A stretch of DNA of 64,000 nucleotides from Notoacmeibacter sp. (GTDB lineage: Bacteria > Pseudomonadota > Alphaproteobacteria > Rhizobiales > Rhizobiaceae). The stretch's first letter is position 1. Each line of letters opens with the position of its first letter. Shown piece after piece: positions 58,828 to 64,000 of this stretch. The notes below the pieces were generated by a model that worked only from the letters and a program-made list of their open reading frames with translations, made no database searches and was not told the origin of the DNA. Position numbers and translations under genes: made by a program. The stretch lies in the NCBI GenBank assembly GCA_019912385.1, contig JAIOIW010000117.1:33532-97531 (forward strand), given 5' to 3'.

Positions 58828-59460
58828 ATGACATTCGGTGGCAGGTTGACCGAGCTCAGCGAACGGTACGGCGGTGTGGGTCCCCTGGCCGACAAGGCGG
58901 GCATCAAACGGAACACGATGTACACGTGGGCTAGCGGAGACCGAGAACCTCGCGCGTCAGATATTGTTCAGATCGCCGACAAGACCGGATGCAGTGCTTT
59001 ATGGCTCCTGACCGGGCAGGGAAGTTCGTTTGATGGCGGTAGCGGTTTTATCCCGATTCCGCGGCTGGATGTCCGTGCCAGCGCCGGCGGTGGCCGGCTG
59101 GCGGTGATCGAAGACGAGGAGGCGCAGGTTGTGGCCTTCAGAAGCGAATGGCTGAGACGGCTCGGTGTCAGTCCCCAGCATGCGCAGATCATCATCGCCG
59201 ACGGCGATTCGATGGTCCCGACCATCGGCCATGGCGACCTGGTGCTGCTCGACCGCTCGATCGAGCGGATCGTCGACGATGGCATTTACGTCCTGGTCTA
59301 CAACGGCCTGGTCAAGCTGAAGCGCGTCCAGCTGCTGCGCTCCGGAACCGTCCTGCTCAAGAGCGACAATGCGCAATATGAGACGGAGGAAGTAAGTCCG
59401 CACGAGCTGCCGGAGCTCATCATCGAAGGCCGCGTCCGCTGGGCCGGCGGCGCGATCTAG
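58828..59460 (+). CDS. Phage c repressor: XRE HTH plus S24 (LexA-like) peptidase domain
   Basis: The protein has 210 residues. The HTH (GVGPLADKAGIKRNTMYTWASGDREPRASDIVQIADKTGCSALWL) is followed by an S24 domain with the catalytic Ser128 (ADGDSMVPTI) and Lys163/165 (GLVKLKRV). Mu c itself lacks this domain; the LexA-like form allows SOS-driven self-cleavage. The ATG at 58828 is preferred over the GTG at 58819. Transcribed toward the left end. Confidence 0.9.
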   Translation: MTFGGRLTELSERYGGVGPLADKAGIKRNTMYTWASGDREPRASDIVQIADKTGCSALWLLTGQGSSFDGGSGFIPIPRLDVRASAGGGRLAVIEDEEAQVVAFRSEWLRRLGVSPQHAQIIIADGDSMVPTIGHGDLVLLDRSIERIVDDGIYVLVYNGLVKLKRVQLLRSGTVLLKSDNAQYETEEVSPHELPELIIEGRVRWAGGAI

Positions 59461-59469
59461 GAGGAGGAG

Positions 59470-59751
59470 ATGAAAACAATCACGTCACTGCAGGAACTGG
59501 CCGACATCATCGCCAACAAAACAAACCTGCTGCAGGAAGTAACAGCCGCGAACCACGCATACTTTAATGCAATCTCAAATCTGATACGCGATCGCTACCC
59601 GGAAGCCGTGGATGACCTGGTCAGCCTTTTGGAGCAGGAGATCGAGCGGGAAGAACGCGGCGCAAGAACGATCGCAATCCTGCAAGCGCACATCTCCGTC
59701 CTGAAGCACGGCGCTCCGCCAGATCTGAAAGTTGTACCACCCTGGGAGTAA
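59470..59751 (+). CDS. Lysogenic-region hypothetical protein
   Basis: The protein has 93 residues, helical: LADIIANKTNLLQEVTAANHAYFNAISNLIRDRYPEAVDDLVSLLEQEIEREERGARTIAILQAHISVL. A strong ribosome site GGAGGAGGAG directly precedes the ATG, 9 bp after the repressor stop, so it is co-expressed in the lysogen. The base composition is lower in GC. Unknown function. Confidence 0.68.
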   Translation: MKTITSLQELADIIANKTNLLQEVTAANHAYFNAISNLIRDRYPEAVDDLVSLLEQEIEREERGARTIAILQAHISVLKHGAPPDLKVVPPWE

Positions 59752-59917
59752 AATCCGGGTCCGGCAGCAGCGTGACGATAACTTTCATTTGCCTGCCCTT
59801 TTGCGCGCTATTGGATGTGGTATCCTAACACCACATCTGATCATTGGCCACGAAGAACTTGCGACGGAATGGTTTTGCCGCTTGACTGTCGTCTCCGGGG
59901 CGGAAAGAGGGGATTTC

Positions 59918-60343
59918 ATGAAACAGGTTCTTGTGTCCGCCGTCGCGCTCGCCGTTCTATCGGGCTGCGGCACTGTTGCACCCAACGCCGACGTTCCCCA
60001 GGGCGTCTATTTCGGGATCGGTAAACGGGCGGAGATCGCGCCGGTCGATGCCGTCGTGATCGTCGACACCGGGCCGACCGTCCAGGATGGCGGCCGTCGC
60101 GTCAGTGGAACATCCTGCAAGAACAAGTTCTGGGATCCCGCGCCATCAGAAGAAAGGGCAGTCGCGATGATGAAGCAGCAGGCCGCCGGGCTCGGCATGA
60201 ATGCGATCCATTCGGTCGAGATCCGCAACGAGCCAGCGGCGGTAATGATTAACTGCTGGTCGGCGATCGTCGCCAAGGGCATCGCGTTCCGGCATGAGGC
60301 GGTGGCGGCGGTTGATCCCGGAATCGCGAGTCCAGGTTCGTAA
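59918..60343 (+). CDS. Lysogenic lipoprotein
   Basis: The protein has 141 residues. Signal peptide with lipobox LSGC (Cys17) then a periplasmic domain: GVYFGIGKRAEIAPVDAVVIVDTGPTVQDGGRRVSGTSCKNKFWDPAPSEERAVAMMKQQAAGLGMNAIHSVEIRN. Phage lipoproteins expressed in lysogens often block superinfection. The ATG at 59918 is the natural start; the ORF to 59732 is an extension. Confidence 0.7.
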   Translation: MKQVLVSAVALAVLSGCGTVAPNADVPQGVYFGIGKRAEIAPVDAVVIVDTGPTVQDGGRRVSGTSCKNKFWDPAPSEERAVAMMKQQAAGLGMNAIHSVEIRNEPAAVMINCWSAIVAKGIAFRHEAVAAVDPGIASPGS

Positions 60344-60595
60344 ACCGGCGAAAACCGGTTAAGCATTTGATACGATTTACGAATACCGAACTTGGACAGA
60401 ATGTCCGAGTTCGGTTTGCTTTTGCAGTCCGTTTCGACGCCGGCGCGCCGATCTCTTGAAGCGCGGCCTTCAAATCCGCAACGCCTTGTACCGCTTGGTT
60501 TTGCGGCCGGCTGTCAGCGCGCGTTCAACGCCGGTTTGAAGACGATTTGGAAGCGCCGCGCCTTGCCTGGCCAAACCGGCCTGGCGTGCCCCTGA

Positions 60596-60615
60596 CTCTA
60601 AAACCTGCTGGCAAA
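60596..60615 (-). promoter_or_regulatory. Transposase end-binding site L2
   Basis: Reading inward, TTTGCCAGCAGGTTTTAGAG, 122 bp from the phage left end (Mu L2 is at about 111). It differs from R2 at one base. Confidence 0.75.
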
Positions 60616-60711
60616 ATCACCAGGTCGCGCATCGCCACCCGATTTCCCGCAACGCCTTGTATCCCAACGTGTTCTCGGCACTAAGCGGCACCACCCGGCA
60701 AATCCCAGAAA

Positions 60712-60731
60712 CTCTAACACCTGGTGTCAAA
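60712..60731 (-). promoter_or_regulatory. Transposase end-binding site L1
   Basis: TTTGACACCAGGTGTTAGAG starts 6 bp from the left end, exactly where Mu L1 begins, and matches L2 at 17 of 20 positions. Confidence 0.72.
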
Positions 60732-60736
60732 CAACA

Positions 60737-60741
60737 TCCAG
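60737..60741. repeat. Target duplication TCCAG, phage left-end side
   Basis: Identical to 24426-24430. Confidence 0.75.
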
Positions 60742-61268
60742 TTGAGGCTGAGGGGGTTGCCGCCTTTGTTTTCGATGTGCCGGTATTCGGGCGCCGCCTG
60801 CACACTGCATGCAGGCGGGAGGCACGCCTCGGGGCCCTGCCGATCGTCCAGCGTCTCAGCGAAATGAACGAACAGCCGATGCACGCCCTGCTCCAGTACA
60901 TGGCCAAGCACACGCGCGACAAGGGCCAGTATCTGGCCGACGATTTCCCCGTTTTAGAAAGGCGCTTCCGCGAGCGGGTTCTCGCCCAGGGGATGATCGG
61001 CGCCTACAGCCGGAAAGTGCGCGACATGCCGGTCGAAACGCGCAACGAGCGCACCGTCGAGGAGGCCTTCGAGGAAGCACTTCAAGCCTCGTGTGTGGAT
61101 CGGTATCACCGAGTGACCCAGCAGGTGACGGCAATTTCAATAGCTTACGACGCCGATCGGCGTCGGGACCCCTCGCCGATTCACACGAATGAAAAAAGTG
61201 CTGAGATATTCGCGCTTACGTTGAACCGAAAGGGATTGAACGAACCCACTGTTGCGGGAAAGGGGTGA
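60742..61268 (+). pseudogene. ORF remnant disrupted by the prophage
   Basis: The plus-strand frame from the phage junction to 61268 reads as a protein-like chain in its middle (MNEQPMHALLQYMAKHTRDKGQYLADDFPVLERRFRERVLAQGMIGAYSRKVRDMPVETRNERTVEEAF). Removing the phage joins it to an open frame in the left flank from GTG 24358. I do not recognise the family; the end after about 61100 looks non-coding. Whether it was ever a gene is uncertain. Confidence 0.35.
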
Positions 61269-61363
61269 GGGCCTGGTGGCTGGCGCAGGCCACAGCCTGC
61301 CCTCTTCAAGCCGCCGTTGACACCCGCTCGCCGGGGCGGATTTTACCGGCATTTTCCGCACGG

Positions 61364-62050
61364 TCACTCGCTCCGATAAAGTTTCCAGAGTGCCGTGAGT
61401 TGCCCGTCATCCAATGGATTGTGAAATCCTATGGTCTCGTCTCCCTTGATGCCGTTGACCAGACGGGCGAGAAAGATGTCGGACCGTTCCGCGCGCGCCA
61501 TGAGAAAAAGGTCGCGCGGCGGCAGGGTGAGATCGGGGATGCCGTCTCCCGCGCCGTCATGGCAGCCGGCGCAATAGGTCTGGTGGATCAGCCGCGCCTC
61601 GCGCATGGCGGCGGCGGAAACCGGCGATGCCTCATGGCGGGCAAGGTCCAGCTTGTGGCGTTCGGCAAGCTCCGAAAGCAGCGTTGCGAAGGCCATCGCT
61701 TCGGCGCGCCGCTCCAGGCTTCTTTGCTGCCAAGCGGCCAGCGCCTGGGCGCCCTCCTCGTCCCCGGCCTGCTTCAGCAGCCAGGGCAGGAGGCCGAGCG
61801 CACCGGCCAACCGTTCGTTCAGGCCGGTTCTGTGGTCTGCCGGCAGATCCTTGTTTGCAAGTCGATTGACGTCGCCCAGGGCAACGCGAAGTTCGCTCGC
61901 CAGGATCCGGGCGTCGCGATCCCGCGCATGGCCGGGTGCGACGGAAGCGAACCCCGCGACGAACGCCGCAATGGCGAAGATGGCCGCAATGCCCCTGGAC
62001 ATTGCGGCCAATTTTCCGGCCCTGGCGACGAAGTGGCATGCCAGTGCCAT
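61364..62050 (-). CDS. Secreted c-type cytochrome
   Basis: The protein has 228 residues. A signal peptide (core about residues 20-40), a helical domain, and one heme motif CAGCH (160-164) in QTYCAGCHDGAGDG. M178-type axial ligands are possible in LFLMARAERSD. The start could be M1 (62050, AAGGGG ribosome site) or M17. It follows a rhodanese gene by 13 bp, so the two are co-expressed and likely act in periplasmic sulfur oxidation. Confidence 0.82.
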   Translation of the reverse strand: MALACHFVARAGKLAAMSRGIAAIFAIAAFVAGFASVAPGHARDRDARILASELRVALGDVNRLANKDLPADHRTGLNERLAGALGLLPWLLKQAGDEEGAQALAAWQQRSLERRAEAMAFATLLSELAERHKLDLARHEASPVSAAAMREARLIHQTYCAGCHDGAGDGIPDLTLPPRDLFLMARAERSDIFLARLVNGIKGDETIGFHNPLDDGQLTALWKLYRSE

Positions 62051-62063
62051 GGGTCTTCGCCCC

Positions 62064-63017
62064 TTACTCCCCGAGGGAGATCTTCTGTTCCGTCGGCATG
62101 CCGGCGATGGTCCAGGCCGTCATCGAGCCATCATACATCTTCGCACTCTTGTTGCCGAGGATCTCGGAGGACACGAACCAGCCGATCGATGCCCAGTGGC
62201 CGGTGTTGCAGAAACTGATCTGTTCGCCGGACGTGGGTACGCCCGCCGCCTTGTAAAGTGCCGTGAGCGTCTTCGGATCGCGGAACGTGCCTCCGCCGTT
62301 CTCGGTCATCCATTCCTGCGGCAGATTGAGTGCTCCGGGGATCGTGCCCGAGGCCTTGGAAACCGGATGCCGGTTCACGCCCAGATACTGGTCGTTGGTG
62401 CGGTTGTCGACCATCAGGGTGCCCGAATCCGCTGCCGCCTTGACCTCGTTGTCATCCAGCAGCATCTCTTCCCTCAATGCCACGTTGAAGGTCTTGGCCT
62501 CGACCGTGGCCGCGCCCTTGTCCAGCGGATTGACGGGATTCTTGTCCTTGTCCACCTCGGCGAGATAGGCATTCATGCCCCCATTGAGGACCGAGACATT
62601 GTCATGGCCCAGGACCTTGAAGGTCCAGTACATGCGCGTGGCGGTGCCCATGTCGGACGAGCTCGCACCGGGGGCGACGATCACGACATGCGTCGAATTG
62701 TCGATGCCGAGGCTACCGATCAGCGCCGCGAGTTTCGCCGGATCGTCGGGGAAGACGCCGGGCACGTCGCCCTTCTTCACCCGCCAGCCGTCTTTTCCGT
62801 AGTTGGTGTTCACCGCTCCGGGAATATGCCCGCGCAGGTAGTCGGTTTGGCCGCGGGCGTCGACGAAGACGATGCCGGGCTGGCCGATATTGGCCTTCAC
62901 CCAATTGACGTCGACCAGGGGCTCGGCCGCCATCGCGGTTGCCGCCGCCAGGATGGTCGCCGCGATGAGCGTGACCGAGGCCACGATTGCTCTCAAACTG
63001 CTAGCAAGTCTGGACAT
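62064..63017 (-). CDS. Periplasmic thiosulfate sulfurtransferase (two-domain rhodanese)
   Basis: The protein has 317 residues. A signal peptide (about 1-30, ending AMAA), an inactive N-terminal rhodanese domain (VFVDARGQTDYLRGHIPGAVN) and an active C-terminal domain with the loop Cys in SFCNTGHWASIG. GGAGG lies 8 nt upstream of the ATG. It transfers sulfane sulfur from thiosulfate. Part of the cluster with cytochrome c and DsrE-like genes. Confidence 0.9.
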   Translation of the reverse strand: MSRLASSLRAIVASVTLIAATILAAATAMAAEPLVDVNWVKANIGQPGIVFVDARGQTDYLRGHIPGAVNTNYGKDGWRVKKGDVPGVFPDDPAKLAALIGSLGIDNSTHVVIVAPGASSSDMGTATRMYWTFKVLGHDNVSVLNGGMNAYLAEVDKDKNPVNPLDKGAATVEAKTFNVALREEMLLDDNEVKAAADSGTLMVDNRTNDQYLGVNRHPVSKASGTIPGALNLPQEWMTENGGGTFRDPKTLTALYKAAGVPTSGEQISFCNTGHWASIGWFVSSEILGNKSAKMYDGSMTAWTIAGMPTEQKISLGE

Positions 63018-63059
63018 TTCAAGTCCTCCCTATTTTGCTCCGACCGTCGGAGCGTCTGG

Positions 63060-63254
63060 TTAAAGCGTGACGACCAGGTCGGCGGCCAGAATTGCCCGCG
63101 CGACCTGCGCCCACCCCTCCTCATCGTCGGGCGAAAAGCTCGTGACATCGAGCGTTTCGACCGCGTTCTGCCCCTGCAAGCCCTCCATTGCCTGCGCGAC
63201 GAATGCCGCATCGGGGAACAGTCCTGTCTTCAGTTCGAGTATCCTCATCCTCAT
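63060..63254 (-). CDS. Small hypothetical protein of the sulfur cluster
   Basis: The protein has 64 residues: RILELKTGLFPDAAFVAQAMEGLQGQNAVETLDVTSFSPDDEEGWAQVARAILAADLVVTL, alpha/beta. It is located between a DsrE-like gene (3 bp away) and the rhodanese gene, so probably a sulfur-carrier or partner protein. An internal ATG two codons later is also possible. No family recognised. Confidence 0.62.
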   Translation of the reverse strand: MRMRILELKTGLFPDAAFVAQAMEGLQGQNAVETLDVTSFSPDDEEGWAQVARAILAADLVVTL

Positions 63255-63257
63255 ACC

Positions 63258-63536
63258 CTACAGGTTCACAACCCGGTCGGATTCGGCGATGGCGCAGCCA
63301 AGAGCGGCATGATCGAGCAGGGCAAGGTCGTCGCCCATCTCGGCCACCGTCGTCTCAGGCACGATGTCCGCCAGGTCCAGCAGTTCGGCCTGTTTGGCAT
63401 TCGCCTCGGTTTCCTCAACCGGGCCGGTCATGAACACCAGCCGCACCTGGTGACCGAAGATCGTCAGTCCCGCGGCCACGCGCATCGCCTCTGTGTGATC
63501 GCGCCTGCCCAGGACGAGAATCCTTTTCGTCTCCAT
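63258..63536 (-). CDS. DsrE-like protein
   Basis: The protein has 92 residues: KRILVLGRRDHTEAMRVAAGLTIFGHQVRLVFMTGPVEETEANAKQAELLDLADIVPETTV, the DsrE/TusD fold pattern (beta-alpha-beta with VRLVFMTGPVEE). No cysteine is present, so it cannot carry persulfide by itself. It is the first gene of the leftward sulfur cluster. Confidence 0.75.
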   Translation of the reverse strand: METKRILVLGRRDHTEAMRVAAGLTIFGHQVRLVFMTGPVEETEANAKQAELLDLADIVPETTVAEMGDDLALLDHAALGCAIAESDRVVNL

Positions 63537-63550
63537 TGTCTCCCCCTGCC

Positions 63551-63863
63551 CTAGAGCCGTTCATCTTCAAATGGAGTCGTTTGAACGCCGGGATTTTGCG
63601 TTCCGGCGAGGAGCGCGCGGTGACGCGGTGCCAGCACCGTTAGCCGCGCGCGACAAAGTCCGGGGCGCAAAAGACCAAGTTCAGGCGATTGCAGTTTGTC
63701 CATGATGTCCAATACCTCGAACCTTTCCCGGCTTGGCGGTCTTTTCCGCGTCGGCATCGTCGAAATCCTCGCGCGATGGTCACATCGCGCTGCGGTGTTC
63801 TCCTTGCCGACACGAAAATTCCTCGCCATCAAACTGCTTCCAATTGAAGATGAACGGCTCTAG
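63551..63863. repeat. 313-bp segment with 20-bp perfect terminal inverted repeats
   Basis: CTAGAGCCGTTCATCTTCAA (63551-63570) is the exact reverse complement of 63844-63863. Similarity continues imperfectly for about 15 bp inward. The interior has no supported gene. It could be a MITE-like element. The right repeat overlaps the transposase stop codon by four bases. Confidence 0.65.
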
Positions 63864-64000
63864 ATGTGGTGCCTCAACAGGTTGTCGCTGGTTAAGCCGA
63901 GGCGACTGATGGGTGGTTTTGAGTTTAGGCTGCCATGTGGGCGATGCCAATTGTACATGTGGGTCCAGACTGGCAGGTCGGCTGCGCGCTGATCTGAGGT
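63860..64000 (-). CDS. IS481-family transposase, C-terminal fragment
   Basis: The 46 codons before the TAG at 63860 read TSDQRAADLPVWTHMYNWHRPHGSL then KPPISRLGLTSDNLLRHH. W-H-R-P-H-G-S-L plus P-I-S-R-L is the C-terminus of IS481-type DDE transposases, with the catalytic Glu upstream outside the window. The gene continues past the window end, so its integrity cannot be judged. Confidence 0.85.
   Translation of the reverse strand, partial: TSDQRAADLPVWTHMYNWHRPHGSLNSKPPISRLGLTSDNLLRHHI

Larger units (their letters stand above)
24431..60736 (-). mobile_element. Mu-like transposable prophage, about 36.3 kb
   Basis: TCCAG occurs immediately outside both ends (24426-24430 and 60737-60741), and both phage ends start 5'-TG. 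Inside are end sites in Mu-like positions: L1 60712-60731, L2 60596-60615, R2 24457-24476 and an R3 candidate 24515-24530. The genes include c repressor, Ner, MuA, MuB, GemA, Mor, gp27, terminase, head and tail sets, and lysis genes, with no obvious large loss. The phage left end is at the high coordinate. Confidence 0.9.
60344..60736. other. Phage left end region
   Basis: Non-coding terminal DNA of the prophage. It has transposase sites L1 (60712-60731) and L2 (60596-60615). A 13-bp motif CCGCAACGCCTTG recurs at about 60477 and 60647, perhaps IHF or another end-assembly signal. Confidence 0.65.

Noticed and set aside
24451..60619. Alternative phage ends: TGATTTT...GCCAGC at 24451 and its inverse ending at 60619
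   Set aside because: The pair is a fine inverted repeat starting with TG, but the flanking five bases (ATCTC and CCAGG) do not match, and a further L-type site lies outside 60619. The pair 24431/60736 has a 5-bp duplication and Mu-like site spacing.
61605..63554. 649-residue plus-strand ORF over the sulfur cluster
   Set aside because: Antisense to the rhodanese and cytochrome genes, which have signal peptides, motifs and ribosome sites.
63551..63832. 93-residue leftward ORF inside the inverted-repeat segment
   Set aside because: No ribosome site, no motif, and it covers the inverted repeat itself.
1..64000. CRISPR array or cas genes
   Set aside because: No regularly spaced repeats and no Cas motifs were seen.

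Overview
The window is an alphaproteobacterial chromosome, most likely Hyphomicrobiales (Rhizobiales). The left flank carries the eipA(DUF1134)-chpT-response regulator-ctrA neighbourhood and a sciP (DUF1153)-mnmA pair. Five GANTC (CcrM) sites lie between ctrA and a fliJ-like gene. GC content is high and codon use is alphaproteobacterial.

Layout. (1) 1-9.2 kb is core chromosome: a TrmH-type methyltransferase end, a coiled-coil membrane protein, EipA, the CtrA phosphorelay (ChpT, a CheY-like receiver, CtrA), FliJ, a small acetyltransferase, a PqiA-like protein, the CtrA antagonist SciP, MnmA, a Gfo/Idh/MocA oxidoreductase and tRNA-Met(CAT). (2) 9249-24257 is a genomic island inserted in the 3' end of tRNA-Met and bounded by a perfect 47-bp direct repeat. 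It carries an HTH/ImmA-IrrE regulator pair, a divergent ubiquitin-like conjugation operon (DUF2188, a one-domain 'multiubiquitin' Ubl, a DUF6791-ThiF E2/E1 fusion, DUF6527), an N6-adenine methyltransferase with a convergent PLD nuclease, a Toprim-helicase replication protein, AlpA, an integrase, and a second PLD nuclease beside an unknown protein. A 49-bp imperfect repeat (12679 and 21625) suggests a second element nested inside. (3) 24431-60736 is a complete Mu-like transposable prophage of about 36.3 kb, flanked by a 5-bp duplication TCCAG, with Mu-style L1/L2 and R2/R3 end sites. Its early half is Mu (c repressor, Ner, MuA, MuB, DUF3164, GemA, Mor, DUF2730, gp26-like, gp27/DUF3486). Its virion half is not Mu: HK97 portal (fused to a Mu-F-like domain), S78 protease, HK97 capsid and a siphovirus tail in the same gene order as gene transfer agents. 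A right-end membrane protein is probably a lysogenic cargo gene. (4) 60737-64000 returns to the chromosome: an ORF remnant at the insertion site, a secreted cytochrome c / rhodanese / DsrE-like sulfur cluster, a 313-bp segment with 20-bp terminal inverted repeats, and the 3' end of an IS481-type transposase.

How they fit together. ChpT passes phosphate to CtrA, and SciP restrains CtrA at its promoters. The island is defence-rich: the ubiquitin-like operon, the R-M pair and the PLD/unknown pair sit with their regulators and mobility genes. The prophage runs Ner to Mor to late genes on the minus strand and its repressor and lysogenic genes on the plus strand. The most unusual items are the ubiquitin-like operon whose fused E1/E2 has only two cysteines, the Mu/GTA chimeric phage with its portal fusion, free-standing DnaA domain-IV proteins in the phage, and a G11 tract that breaks the gene just upstream of gemA.
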